Both the position numbers and the translations under genes were made by a program. From positions 1 through 64,000 of the forward strand of contig JBGCGB010000033.1 of NCBI GenBank assembly GCA_045110335.1: a DNA stretch of 64,000 nucleotides, read 5' to 3'. This document shows, piece after piece, positions 53,637-62,760 of this stretch. Within the stretch, counting starts at the first letter, position 1. The number at the start of each line of letters is the position of its first letter. The notes under the pieces were generated by a model. The model saw only the letters and a list, made by a program, of their open reading frames with translations, had not been told where the DNA came from and did no database searches. This DNA comes from CALBPI01 sp045110335 (GTDB taxonomy: Bacteria > Pseudomonadota > Gammaproteobacteria > Steroidobacterales > Woeseiaceae).

Positions 53637-54614
53637 TCAGGACTGAACGACCGTTTGTTCAATCACACCAAATACACTGTTGCCGTCGTTGTCTTTCATC
53701 TCAATACGCACGCGATCGCCAAACTTCATAAACGACGTTTTGGGCTCACCATGCTCGATGGTTTCGAGCATACGTTGCTCTGCAATACAGCTTGAGCCGC
53801 GACTGCGGTCGTAGTTAGAGATGGTACCGGAACCAATGATGGTGCCGGCGCCAAGACGACGTGTTTTAGCGACATGCGACACCAGTTGCTCGAAGTTGAA
53901 CGTCATATCAACCCCACAATCAGGCGCACCAAATTGCTCACCGTTCAAATGGGTCACCAATGGCAAGGAGAACGTGCCATTTGAGTAATGTTCACCGAGC
54001 TCATCGGGCGTCACGGCGACGGGCGAGAAGGCACTGGATGGCTTGGACTGATAAAACCCGAATCCTTTCGCTAACTCGCCGGGGATCAACCCACGCAGCG
54101 AGACGTCATTGACAATCATTAACAGCCTGACGTATTGGCCCGCCTCGGCCGGCGTGACGCCCATCGGCACGTCATCGGTAATGATAGCTGTCTCTGCTTC
54201 CATATCGATGCCAAAGCTTTCGTCTGGTACCGGAATATCATCGCGCGGCCCCAAAAACGTATCCGAGCCACCTTGATAGACCAGCGGATCATGCCAAAAG
54301 CTTTCCGGCATTTCGGCGCCTCGCGCTTTACGAACCAGCTCTACATGATTGACGTAAGCGCTGCCATCGACCCAATGATAAGCGCGCGGTAGCGGCGAAT
54401 CACAAGCACTTTGATCGAACGCGAAGTCATTGTCGGCATTGCCCGCGTTTAGCGCGTCTGAGAGCTTCTGTAGCGCCGGTTCAGCGGTTGCCCAATCATC
54501 CAGCGCAGACTGCATGGTAGGCGCAATCGCTGTCGCATCGACGGCACGGGTGAGATCACGACTGACCACAACCAAACGCCCATCCCGACCCGATTTGAGA
54601 CTCGCAAGCTTCAT
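53637..54614 (-). CDS. Fumarylacetoacetate hydrolase family protein
   Basis: A 325-residue FAH-family hydrolase with FGIDMEAETAIITDDVPMG (metal-binding Glu and Asp), QSKPSSAFSP, and GTIIGSGTISNYDRSRGSSCIAE near the C-terminus. With hmgA next to it, it most likely cleaves fumarylacetoacetate to fumarate and acetoacetate, the last step of tyrosine catabolism; the length is shorter than animal FAH but typical of bacterial versions. Its start is preceded by AGAGGTG. The terminator of the upstream tRNA-Gly lies in front. Confidence 0.92.
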   Translation of the reverse strand: MKLASLKSGRDGRLVVVSRDLTRAVDATAIAPTMQSALDDWATAEPALQKLSDALNAGNADNDFAFDQSACDSPLPRAYHWVDGSAYVNHVELVRKARGAEMPESFWHDPLVYQGGSDTFLGPRDDIPVPDESFGIDMEAETAIITDDVPMGVTPAEAGQYVRLLMIVNDVSLRGLIPGELAKGFGFYQSKPSSAFSPVAVTPDELGEHYSNGTFSLPLVTHLNGEQFGAPDCGVDMTFNFEQLVSHVAKTRRLGAGTIIGSGTISNYDRSRGSSCIAEQRMLETIEHGEPKTSFMKFGDRVRIEMKDNDGNSVFGVIEQTVVQS

Positions 54615-54687
54615 GTAGCACCTCTAATTAGTTTCATTTGTTATTAATTCTATCATAGGCCTTGACGCTGATTCCCGTTCCTCGCCA

Positions 54688-54725
54688 TAAAAAAACCCGG
54701 CCATTCATTTCTGAAAGACCGGGTT
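54688..54725 (-). terminator. Rho-independent terminator after tRNA-Gly
   Basis: Stem AACCCGG/CCGGGTT (54694-54700 and 54719-54725), an 18-nt loop with internal TTCA/TGAA pairing, and on the minus strand a T-run right after the stem. It lies 9 nt past the tRNA-Gly 3' end and stops read-through into the downstream tyrosine-degradation genes. Confidence 0.85.
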
Positions 54726-54734
54726 CTTTAAACC

Positions 54735-54810
54735 TGGAGCGGGTGAACGGGTTCGAACCGTCGACCTGTACCTTGGCAAGGTACCGCTCTACCAGCTGAG
54801 CTACACCCGC
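54735..54810 (-). tRNA. glyW: tRNA-Gly (GCC)
   Basis: The acceptor stem GCGGGTG pairs with CACCCGC, the 3' CCA is encoded, the anticodon stem-loop TACCTTGCCAAGGTA has anticodon GCC, D-arm GCTCAGCTGGTAGAGC, T-arm GGTTCGAACC. It lies downstream of pgsA on the same strand as in E. coli (glyW). Confidence 0.97.
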
Positions 54811-54894
54811 TTGAGTGTTTTCGGCGCCAGATCGTTTTGACGACCGAGCGCGGCATTGTACTGTAGCCGCCACGCCTGTCAAGTCATCTGCCCA

Positions 54895-55455
54895 TCACAA
54901 GCCACGTCGCAGCACAGGCCAAGCCGCACTGAGGTAAATCCACATTGACCAAAGCGTCATTGCCGCGGCCAACAGCAGCGCGATAAAGCCTAATTCCATA
55001 ATAGGAAGACCCCACAGGGTATCGCCCCACAGCATGAAACTGAGCCCAATAAGCTGGAACGTCGTTTTCACCTTGCCGACCAACGACACCGCCACGGTTG
55101 AACTGGCCTGCTGGCTCGCCATCCATTCGCGCAAAGCCGATACGGTGATCTCGCGGCCAATGATGATGATGGCAATCACACTCATCATCCAGCTGCCCTC
55201 GGTATGCACTAGCAAAACGAGCGCAACAGCGACAATTAACTTATCAGCAACCGGATCCAGAAAAGCACCAAAAGGCGTCATCTGATTGAAGCGCCTGGCA
55301 ATGTAGCCATCAAAAAAATCGGAAATCGCAGCGGCGGCAAAGACCAGCGCGGCGGCCTTGCGACTCCATTCGAACGGCAAGTAGTACAACAACACACACA
55401 ACGGGATCGCCGCGATACGAAATGCGGTGATCAGATTAGCAAAGTTAAGCTTCAT
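54895..55455 (-). CDS. pgsA: CDP-diacylglycerol--glycerol-3-phosphate 3-phosphatidyltransferase
   Basis: A 186-residue membrane enzyme with the CDP-alcohol phosphotransferase motif DFFDGYIARRFNQMTPFGAF followed by LDPVADK (the DGxxAR...GxxxDxxxD signature) and six hydrophobic segments. It makes phosphatidylglycerophosphate for phosphatidylglycerol and cardiolipin. I start at the ATG giving MKLNFANLITAFR; the open frame extends 37 codons into uvrC. It overlaps uvrC by 11 nt. Confidence 0.95.
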   Translation of the reverse strand: MKLNFANLITAFRIAAIPLCVLLYYLPFEWSRKAAALVFAAAAISDFFDGYIARRFNQMTPFGAFLDPVADKLIVAVALVLLVHTEGSWMMSVIAIIIIGREITVSALREWMASQQASSTVAVSLVGKVKTTFQLIGLSFMLWGDTLWGLPIMELGFIALLLAAAMTLWSMWIYLSAAWPVLRRGL

Positions 55456-57340
55456 GGCTGGCGCTCGAATCCTCGGCCAATTGGCCGGAGTCAGGTGTGA
55501 TTGATTGGTGAAACTCCAGATAAATTCGTTCAGCCAGTTTGCGGCTGATGCCCTTGAGTTTCGCAAGGTCGTCTATGCTCGCACGCTTGACCCCTTGCAG
55601 GCCACCAAATTGTGTCAATAACTCGCGGCGGCGCACTGGACCCAGGCCCGGAATCTCTTGCAAGCCGGAGACCTTTCTAGCCTTGGCGCGTCGACCCCGG
55701 TGACCCGCTATGGCAAATCGGTGCGCCTCATCGCGAACGCGCTGAATCAACAGCAGTGCGGGCGAGTCCGGCGGCAACAGGATCGGACGGCTTTCGCCAA
55801 CGACAAAGAGTTGTTCGGCGCCAGCTTTGCGCGACCTACCCTTGGCCACCCCGATCAACAGGATTTCGCTGAGACCAAGCTCGAGCATGACGTCTTGCGC
55901 TTGCGACAACTGCCCCTTGCCGCCGTCAATCAGCACGATATCGGGCATCGGCACTTCGCCTTTGCGCACACGCTCGTAGCGTCGCAACAATGCCTCATGC
56001 ATCGCCGCATAGTCATCGCCGGTATCGGTTGTTTGAATATTAAAACGCCGATAATCGCTTTTCATTGGCCCATCCGGACCGAACACCACACAAGAGGCAA
56101 CGGTCGCCTCGCCACCAGTATGGCTGATGTCGAAACATTCAATCCTTGATGGTGGCGTCTCGAGCCCGAAAGTCTCCGAGATTTGATCCATTTGTTTATC
56201 GATGCTCGCCCGATTCGCCGACTCAAGACCCGCACCTTGTTGGGCGTTGTCGGTGGCCATACTTAACCAGGCCGCTCGATCACCTCGCACTTGGTGCTTG
56301 ATCACCACTTTGTGTTTGGCCTGCTTGCCCAACGCCTCACTCAATAAGGGCGCTTCTTCAAGCGCGAACGGCACAATCACTTCAGCCGGTGCTTCGCGAT
56401 CCAGATAAAACTGCCCGACAAATGCGCTGATTACAGCAACGTCATCAACGCCTATTGCATTCGCTGGTAGGTACGTTCGACTGCCTAGCACCCGACCGGA
56501 TCGGATGAAAATAACCGCGACGCACGTGGCCGTTCCGGATCGGAACAAGCCCAACACATCGGCGTCGACATCGCCTTGGGTAGACACGCGTTGTTCCGCT
56601 TCCATGCGCTTTAATCGCGCGACTTGATCACGCAAACGCGCTGCCTGCTCGAAATCCAGTTCGCTCGCGGCCTCTTCCATGCGCACGACAAGACCGTCGA
56701 TGACATCACTATTTCTGCCTTTAAGAAATGCCTCGCTATCGCGGACGTCACGTTCGTAATCCTGCTCGCTAATCAAGCCAACGCACGGCCCGGAGCAGCG
56801 TTTGATTTGATACTGCAAACAAGGCCGCGATCGGTTGGCAAAAAAACTGTCGCGGCATTGACGCACACGAAACAATTTCTGCAATTCATTCAGTGTGTTC
56901 TTGACCGCTGCGGCACTTGGATAAGGTCCGTAGAAAGCATCGTTCTTGCGCTTGCGCCCCCGATAAAAGGACAAGCGCGGATAGTCGTGACTGGTACTAA
57001 CGCGAATCCAGGGGTACGACTTGTCGTCGCGTAGCACGATATTAAATCGTGGCCGGTGTTGTTTAATGAGCGTGTGCTCAAGCAACAAGGCTTCGACCTC
57101 GGTGTTGGTCAGCGTTACGTCGATATCCGCGACACGCGCCACCATGGCCATCGTCTTCGAGTCTTTAGCCTTGCCGGTAAAGTAGGTGGACACACGTTTT
57201 TTTAGATCGCGTGCTTTGCCAACATAAATCAGTGTCTGATCAGCATCATACATGCGATAGACGCCAGGCCGGTGCGACAAATGCGCCGCATAACGCTTGG
57301 GATCGAATGCCTGAGCGTCAGTACCCGAGTCCTCCGTCAC
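55445..57340 (-). CDS. uvrC: Excinuclease ABC subunit C
   Basis: A 631-residue UvrC: GIY-YIG nuclease domain (HRPGVYRMYD...LIYVGKARDLKKRV), four-cysteine-type region near CLQYQIKRCSGPC, UVR motif (ASELDFEQAARLRDQV), RNase H-like nuclease (ECFDISHTGGEATVAS; VLIDGGKGQLSQA) and tandem helix-hairpin-helix (IPGLGPVRRRELL; LKGISRKLAERIY). It makes the dual incisions of nucleotide excision repair. It overlaps the glycosylase gene upstream by 4 nt. Confidence 0.97.
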   Translation of the reverse strand: MTEDSGTDAQAFDPKRYAAHLSHRPGVYRMYDADQTLIYVGKARDLKKRVSTYFTGKAKDSKTMAMVARVADIDVTLTNTEVEALLLEHTLIKQHRPRFNIVLRDDKSYPWIRVSTSHDYPRLSFYRGRKRKNDAFYGPYPSAAAVKNTLNELQKLFRVRQCRDSFFANRSRPCLQYQIKRCSGPCVGLISEQDYERDVRDSEAFLKGRNSDVIDGLVVRMEEAASELDFEQAARLRDQVARLKRMEAEQRVSTQGDVDADVLGLFRSGTATCVAVIFIRSGRVLGSRTYLPANAIGVDDVAVISAFVGQFYLDREAPAEVIVPFALEEAPLLSEALGKQAKHKVVIKHQVRGDRAAWLSMATDNAQQGAGLESANRASIDKQMDQISETFGLETPPSRIECFDISHTGGEATVASCVVFGPDGPMKSDYRRFNIQTTDTGDDYAAMHEALLRRYERVRKGEVPMPDIVLIDGGKGQLSQAQDVMLELGLSEILLIGVAKGRSRKAGAEQLFVVGESRPILLPPDSPALLLIQRVRDEAHRFAIAGHRGRRAKARKVSGLQEIPGLGPVRRRELLTQFGGLQGVKRASIDDLAKLKGISRKLAERIYLEFHQSITPDSGQLAEDSSASHEA

Positions 57341-57996
57341 GCCAACTGACCAACGCCCGCGCGGCGAGCCGCATCCGCGATGACCGTCTCAAACATTTCG
57401 GTCGTTAATCGTCGCGTTTGCGTATTGTAGCGGCTGCAATGATAGCTGTTGACCAAGGTGAGACCATCAGGCAAATCATGTACCGCGGCATGACCAAACT
57501 TGTAGTCGGCTTGCCGCAAACCAAACGCCCGAATGATCGCTTTGTGCGCAATGCCACCAAGCGCAAGAATGACGCCGCCGTCTGGCAGCAAAGCGAGTTC
57601 ATTCGCGAGAAAATGATTGCAGTTATTCACCTCGACACCAATTGGCTTATTTTGCGGTGGCAGACACTTCACGGCATTGGTGATGCGTGTGCCTAACAAG
57701 CGCAGGCCATCGTCCGCTGTGTCAGAACCCGGTTGGTTCGCCAAACCGAATTTGTGCAATGTGTCGTACAGCAGGATGCCGGCATGGTCACCGGTAAACG
57801 CGCGCCCTGTCGCATTCGCGCCATGCATGCCTGGCGCCAGCCCGACGATCAGCAATCGCGCATCGATCGAGCCAAAAGGAGGCACGGGCAAACCGTGATA
57901 GGACGGGTACTTTTCACGGACACCGACCAGGAATTGCGCAAGGCGCGGACAGGCGACGCAGTCGGAATCATAAAATGCCGCCGCGTCGCCGCCCAT
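57337..57996 (-). CDS. Uracil-DNA glycosylase, family 5 (UDGb)-like
   Basis: A 219-residue iron-sulfur glycosylase with motif A GLAPGMHGANATGRAFTGD (52-70), typical of family 5, and a C-terminal motif NSYHCSRYNTQTRRLT containing the catalytic-region His and Asn. Four candidate cluster cysteines: CVAC near the N-terminus, VKCLPP, and NCNHF. It removes uracil and other deaminated bases from DNA. The arginine usual after Asn in NRTGR is Ala here (NATGR). It overlaps uvrC (ATGA), tying base-excision and nucleotide-excision genes together. Confidence 0.92.
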   Translation of the reverse strand: MGGDAAAFYDSDCVACPRLAQFLVGVREKYPSYHGLPVPPFGSIDARLLIVGLAPGMHGANATGRAFTGDHAGILLYDTLHKFGLANQPGSDTADDGLRLLGTRITNAVKCLPPQNKPIGVEVNNCNHFLANELALLPDGGVILALGGIAHKAIIRAFGLRQADYKFGHAAVHDLPDGLTLVNSYHCSRYNTQTRRLTTEMFETVIADAARRAGVGQLA

Positions 57997-57998
57997 AC

Positions 57999-59339
57999 TC
58001 AGTCGTCCATGTGACGAATAATCGCTTCGCCAAAACCTTTGGTGCCCATCAGTTTAGCGCCCGGGATCAACTGCTCCAGTTCATCCACGACATCGTCTTT
58101 GCCACCGACCGGTTCCTTGCGTTTTGGTGCTCGAATGGCTTCACGAAGCCTCGCCAAGTCAAACGTTAGTTCTTTCGCGGCGATGGTGTTGGCAACGCCC
58201 TTAACGACCAGATCAGCCGCTTCGGTCCAGCCCATGTAGCGCAACATCATTTCTGCAGACAAGATCAATGAGCCCGGGTTGACGCGGTCTTTGCCAGCAA
58301 AACCTGGCGCGGTGCCGTGTGTCGCTTCGAACACACCAACGCCTTCGCCGATATTGGCGCCGGGCGCGATACCGATACCGCCGACTTGAGCAGCCAGCGC
58401 GTCGGAAATGTAGTCGCCGTTCAGGTTTAATGTCGCGATCACATCGTATTCTTCCGGACGCAACAAAATCTGTTGCAGGAAGTTATCGGCGATAACATCT
58501 TTGACGATGATTTCGCGACCGGTTCGCGGATTGTTAAACGTCAACCACGGACCGTTACCTTTCGGCACAGCACCATAGTCGTTAGCCGCTACTTGGTAGC
58601 CCCACTGGCAAAAAGCACCTTCCGTGTACTTCATGATATTGCCTTTGTGCACCAGCGACACGGAACCGAGATCATTGTCGATACAGTAGTCAATCGCCTT
58701 GCGGACCAGACGCTCCGAACCCTCACGCGAGACCGGCTTGATACCGATACCTGAGCTCGATGGGAACCGAATCTTGGTCACCCCCAGCTCTTCCTGAAGG
58801 AATTTGATCAGTTTTTGGGCTTCCTGTGATCCCGTCGGATACTCGATGCCGGCATAAATGTCTTCGGTGTTCTCACGGAACACGACCATGTTCACAAGAT
58901 CCGAATCTTTCATCGGCGTGCTCACGCCCGGGAAGTACCGGATGGGACGTACGCAAGCGTACAAATCCAATGTTTGGCGAATAGACACGTTGAGTGAACG
59001 GATGCCGCCACCAATCGGTGTGGCCAATGGACCCTTAATCGAGACCACATAGCGGCGCAAGGCATCCAGCGTTTCTTCCGGCAGGAAACTCGCGCTTTCG
59101 TAGACTTCGCTGGCTTTCGCGCCGGCATAGATTTCCATCCAGGAAATCTTTCGTTTGTCACCGTAGGCTTTACTGACGGCGGCGTTAACCACGTCGAGCA
59201 TGACAGGCGTCACGTCGATGCCGATGCCATCGCCTTCGATGAACGGAATAATGGGATGGTCAGGCACCTGCAGTCGCAGGTCTTGCGTCAAGGTGATCGG
59301 CTCGCCGTCCTTGGGCAGTTTGATCTTATCGTATTGCAT
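57999..59339 (-). CDS. icd: Isocitrate dehydrogenase (NADP-type family) with C-terminal insertion
   Basis: A 446-residue TCA-cycle enzyme with RSLNVSIRQTLDLYACVRPIRY (substrate site; Ser of the SxR motif that is phosphorylated in E. coli), the isocitrate-binding NENTED-like RENTEDIYAG, and APGANIGEG / FEATHGTAPGFAGKDRVNPGS. It is about 30 residues longer than the E. coli enzyme: an extra charged stretch (APKRKEPVGGKDDVV) follows the conserved FDLARL. The coenzyme-contact positions read Gly-Phe instead of Lys-Tyr, and Phe for Tyr in the C-terminal contact. GGGGA precedes the ATG; the frame is open 66 codons further. The gene diverges from rluE. Confidence 0.94.
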   Translation of the reverse strand: MQYDKIKLPKDGEPITLTQDLRLQVPDHPIIPFIEGDGIGIDVTPVMLDVVNAAVSKAYGDKRKISWMEIYAGAKASEVYESASFLPEETLDALRRYVVSIKGPLATPIGGGIRSLNVSIRQTLDLYACVRPIRYFPGVSTPMKDSDLVNMVVFRENTEDIYAGIEYPTGSQEAQKLIKFLQEELGVTKIRFPSSSGIGIKPVSREGSERLVRKAIDYCIDNDLGSVSLVHKGNIMKYTEGAFCQWGYQVAANDYGAVPKGNGPWLTFNNPRTGREIIVKDVIADNFLQQILLRPEEYDVIATLNLNGDYISDALAAQVGGIGIAPGANIGEGVGVFEATHGTAPGFAGKDRVNPGSLILSAEMMLRYMGWTEAADLVVKGVANTIAAKELTFDLARLREAIRAPKRKEPVGGKDDVVDELEQLIPGAKLMGTKGFGEAIIRHMDD

Positions 59340-59454
59340 GTAGCGTCCCCGAATGAAAGGAGTGGGATCACGGATACTCGCGATCTTGGTTTGATTACGG
59401 CATTGTAACGCATCCGGCAATCCCGCCAATAGCCCCTTATACAATGGATTTTCT

Positions 59455-60030
59455 GTGCTCATTCTTCTGAACAAGCCATTTCGGGTGCTATCGCAGTTCA
59501 CCACCGACAGCGAGAAGCTCACATTGGCCAGTTTCATTGATGTCCCGGATGTGTATCCCGCGGGCCGTCTGGATTATGACAGCGAAGGCTTGATACTGCT
59601 GACCGACGACGGGCGTCTCCAATCGCTCATCAGTAGTCCCGGCAAACGTTTCAGAAAGCACTACTGGGCGCAGGTCGAAGGCGAAGGTGGGTCATCGCAG
59701 TGCCAACAATTGAGGCACGGCATTCGACTTAAGGATGGGCCAGCAAAGGCGCTCAGTGCAGCGCCGATCAATCAGCCCAGCTTGCTTTGGCCGCGACACC
59801 CCCCTATTCGGGAACGTAAGACTGTCTCCGATAGTTGGCTCGATTTAGCAATCGACGAAGGGCGGAACCGGCAGGTTCGCCGCATGACCGCGGCTGTCGG
59901 TCTGCCATGCCTTAGACTAATTCGATATCAGGTCGGTCCGTGGCAAGTACATGGCCTCGAACCAGGCGAGTCCATGACGCTATCCACGCAGGATGCGTAC
60001 GCCATGTTAGGCGATTATCAACGGCACTAG
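59455..60030 (+). CDS. rluE: RluE-type 23S rRNA pseudouridine synthase
   Basis: A 191-residue pseudouridine synthase of the RsuA/RluB/E/F family with the start LILLNKPFRVLSQFT, the catalytic motif AGRLDYDSEGLILLTDDG and the RNA-binding DEGRNRQVRRMTAAVGLPCLRLIR. It has no S4 domain, as in RluE, which modifies U2457 of 23S rRNA in E. coli. Start is GTG. In E. coli rluE (ymfC) also lies next to icd and diverges from it, matching the arrangement here. It overlaps the convergent DAHP synthase gene by 4 nt. Confidence 0.93.
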   Translation: MLILLNKPFRVLSQFTTDSEKLTLASFIDVPDVYPAGRLDYDSEGLILLTDDGRLQSLISSPGKRFRKHYWAQVEGEGGSSQCQQLRHGIRLKDGPAKALSAAPINQPSLLWPRHPPIRERKTVSDSWLDLAIDEGRNRQVRRMTAAVGLPCLRLIRYQVGPWQVHGLEPGESMTLSTQDAYAMLGDYQRH

Positions 60031-61385
60031 CCCTTGGCCGCGCTTTCCTTTAGGCCACCCAAACGCATCGCGATTTCGAGCGCTTGCTCATAATTTAATC
60101 GCGGATCGACCTGCGACTGATAGGCACGTTTTAGATCGGCATCAGTGAGACCACGAGCACCACCGGTGCATTCGGTGACATCGGCGCCGGTCAACTCGAG
60201 GTGAACGCCACCGAGATAAGAGCCCATCGACTGGTGCACACGGAAGCAAGCCTCCAACTCGGCTACGATATTATCGAAGCGTCGTGTCTTGTAACCACCT
60301 TCGGTACTTTCGGTGTTGCCGTGCATCGGATCAGAAACCCAAAGAACAGGACTGCCGGTGGCACGGACCGCTTGAATCAAACGCGGTAAATGATCTTCAA
60401 CATTCTTGGCGCCCAAGCGATGAATCAATGTGATCTTGCCGGGCTCGTTATCCGGATTCAGTACGGCAATTAGCTCTTGCAGCCAGGCATCATCCATGCC
60501 CTGCCCGATCTTGATACCAATCGGGTTAGCGATTCCGCGGAAGTACTCCACGTGAGCACCGTCGAGCATCGCCGTGCGCATGCCAATCCACGGAAAATGC
60601 GTGGTCAGGTCATACCAACGATCGCGACGCAAACGGGTTTGCGCTTGTTCGTACTTTAGGTGCAGCCCCTCATGCGCCGTATAAAACTCGGCGTTTCTTG
60701 CATGATGAATAGGACGACCGGATATCGACTCGAAGAAATCCAGTGATTGAGAGATGGACTCCGTGACGCGACGATACTCATCGGCCAGCGGTGAATGCGT
60801 GACCCACTCCAGGTCCCAGTACTCCGGATGGTGTAAATCGGCAAAACCACCGTCGACGAGACCGCGGATAAAATTCAGTGTCAGTGCGGATCGCTCATAA
60901 CCGCGAAGAATCAGCTCTGGGTCAGGCACACGGTCTTTCTCAGTGAAAGGTTGCCGGTTGACCAGATCGCCGCGAAAGCTTGGCAACGTTACGCCATCAC
61001 GGGTTTCCGTATCGGCCGAACGCGGTTTCGCATACTGGCCGGCAAAACGCCCAATACGAACGACTGGCTTTTTCATGCCGTACAGCATGACCAGGCTCAT
61101 TTGTAAAAGCACTTTGAGCTTTTGAACAATGTTCTCGGACGTGCAATCCGGGAAGGTCTCCGCGCAATCGCCGCCTTGCAGTACAAACGCTTCGCCTCGC
61201 TGGGCCGTTGCAATGCGCTCGCGCAGCTTATCGACCTCCCACGAAGTCACCAGCGGTGGCAGCGAAGATAATCGCTTAACGGCGTCGTCCAGCGCGGCCT
61301 GATCCGGGTAGGTCGGCATTTGACTCGCAACCCGCGATTCCCAGCTCGCCGGATGCCATGTGTTTTGTTCGGTTGTCTTGCTCAT
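60027..61385 (-). CDS. Class II 3-deoxy-7-phosphoheptulonate synthase (DAHP synthase)
   Basis: A 452-residue plant-type DAHP synthase with QGGDCAETFPD (metal/substrate Cys), RIGRFAGQYAKPRS, LWVSDPMHGNTE, and GGVHLELTGADVTECTGG. It commits erythrose-4-phosphate and phosphoenolpyruvate to the shikimate pathway. The type II form is usually feedback-regulated differently from AroFGH and is common in some proteobacteria, actinobacteria and plants. Confidence 0.95.
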   Translation of the reverse strand: MSKTTEQNTWHPASWESRVASQMPTYPDQAALDDAVKRLSSLPPLVTSWEVDKLRERIATAQRGEAFVLQGGDCAETFPDCTSENIVQKLKVLLQMSLVMLYGMKKPVVRIGRFAGQYAKPRSADTETRDGVTLPSFRGDLVNRQPFTEKDRVPDPELILRGYERSALTLNFIRGLVDGGFADLHHPEYWDLEWVTHSPLADEYRRVTESISQSLDFFESISGRPIHHARNAEFYTAHEGLHLKYEQAQTRLRRDRWYDLTTHFPWIGMRTAMLDGAHVEYFRGIANPIGIKIGQGMDDAWLQELIAVLNPDNEPGKITLIHRLGAKNVEDHLPRLIQAVRATGSPVLWVSDPMHGNTESTEGGYKTRRFDNIVAELEACFRVHQSMGSYLGGVHLELTGADVTECTGGARGLTDADLKRAYQSQVDPRLNYEQALEIAMRLGGLKESAAKG

Positions 61386-61603
61386 TCGCGGACTATGCCA
61401 TCGCTCATTGTACGTTGCAAAACTTAATTAATTTATTAGGTTACGGCCGAAACGGTCAGATTGACTTCACTTGCTACCGATATCCGTTTCTTATGTAACT
61501 TCTGGCATTTTGGCGCCCGTATTGGCACACTGCCCGCCCTGCGGGACAGCGCCTTGACGATTGCAGATCGAGGCAGCAAGAAAAAACATAAGGGACCACT
61601 GAC

Positions 61604-62749
61604 ATGCAAAAAGTTCTCATTCTCGGCGCGGGCAAGATCGGCGCATTGATTTCTGGCCTACTGGGGGATTCCGGTAGCTATGACGTGCAGATTGCAGACT
61701 CCGACAAGAGCGCTGCTGTGAACGTTGCGAAAAAACACAATATGGATAACGTGCACGGCTTCGCCATCGATGCCACCGACAAGACGGCGCTTACCGCCCA
61801 TGTCGACGCGCACAAGCCGGTTGCCTTGATTTCGAGCCTTCCGTTCTACTGCAATCCGGTGGTTGCCGAAGTGGCCAGAGAAAAAGGCCTGCACTACTTC
61901 GATCTGACCGAAGACGTCGCCGTTACCGAGTCGGTCAGGAAATTAGCCGAAGGCGCGGACACAGCGTTTGTTCCGCAGTGTGGTCTTGCGCCGGGGTTTA
62001 TTAGCATCGCCGCCAATGAGCTGATCAGCCATTTCGATGAAGTCCGGTCCGTAAAGCTGCGCGTCGGCGCGCTACCGCAGCATCCGAACAACGTACTCAA
62101 GTATTCATTGACCTGGTCCACCGAAGGGGTGATCAACGAGTACGCGAATCTGTGCGAAAGCATCGTTGACGGTGAGCTCGCTAAAGTACTACCGCTTGAA
62201 GGTTTGGAGGAGATCCAAATCGACGGCGAGCAATATGAAGCGTTCAACACATCGGGTGGCCTGGGCTCGTTGGCAGAAACCTACAGCAACAAGGTCACGA
62301 ACATGGACTACAAAACCATGCGTTACCCGGGACATTGTGAGCAGATGCGACTGCTGATGAACGGCCTAAAACTCAAACATGACCGAAAAACGCTAAAACG
62401 AATCCTGGAGAATGCGGTACCGCAAACATTGCAAGATGTCGTGATTGTCTACACCGCTGTTACCGGGCTGCAAGGCGGCGCGTTGCGAGAAGAAAACTAC
62501 GTCAATAAGGTCTATCCGCAAATGGTCGCTGGCAAACTTTGGTCAGCCATTCAAATCACAACGGCCAGCGGCATCTGTGCCGTAGTCGACAAAGTGCTTA
62601 ATGATGAGGCGAGCTACAAGGGCTTCGTCGCGCAGGAACAATTTACGCTGGCGGAGATTCTCGAGAATCGCTTCGGCCGGCTTTACGCCGACGGTGGCAC
62701 GAGCGCCACGTCGTCCATCGCCATCGCGACGGCGTCAACCGGACAATAA
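61604..62749 (+). CDS. Saccharopine dehydrogenase family protein (glutamate-forming type likely)
   Basis: A 381-residue protein with Rossmann motif VLILGAGKIGALISGLL, a middle ALISSLPFYCNPVVAEVA and LTEDVAVTESVR, QCGLAPGFI and the C-terminal domain of saccharopine dehydrogenase. It lies 11 nt before an aminoadipate-semialdehyde dehydrogenase gene, so lysine degradation through saccharopine is the best reading: saccharopine to glutamate plus aminoadipate semialdehyde. The first enzyme (lysine-ketoglutarate reductase) is not fused here. AGGGA precedes the ATG; 218 nt of leader precede it with no clear promoter that I would call. Confidence 0.88.
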   Translation: MQKVLILGAGKIGALISGLLGDSGSYDVQIADSDKSAAVNVAKKHNMDNVHGFAIDATDKTALTAHVDAHKPVALISSLPFYCNPVVAEVAREKGLHYFDLTEDVAVTESVRKLAEGADTAFVPQCGLAPGFISIAANELISHFDEVRSVKLRVGALPQHPNNVLKYSLTWSTEGVINEYANLCESIVDGELAKVLPLEGLEEIQIDGEQYEAFNTSGGLGSLAETYSNKVTNMDYKTMRYPGHCEQMRLLMNGLKLKHDRKTLKRILENAVPQTLQDVVIVYTAVTGLQGGALREENYVNKVYPQMVAGKLWSAIQITTASGICAVVDKVLNDEASYKGFVAQEQFTLAEILENRFGRLYADGGTSATSSIAIATASTGQ

Positions 62750-62760
62750 GGAAACGCACC

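Noticed and set aside
54634..54882. Minus-strand open frame of 82 codons
   Set aside because: It reads through tRNA-Gly and its terminator; typical tRNA-derived false gene.
61461..61496. TTGACT followed by TTATGT as a promoter for the lysine genes
   Set aside because: The spacing is 24 nt, too long for a sigma-70 promoter.
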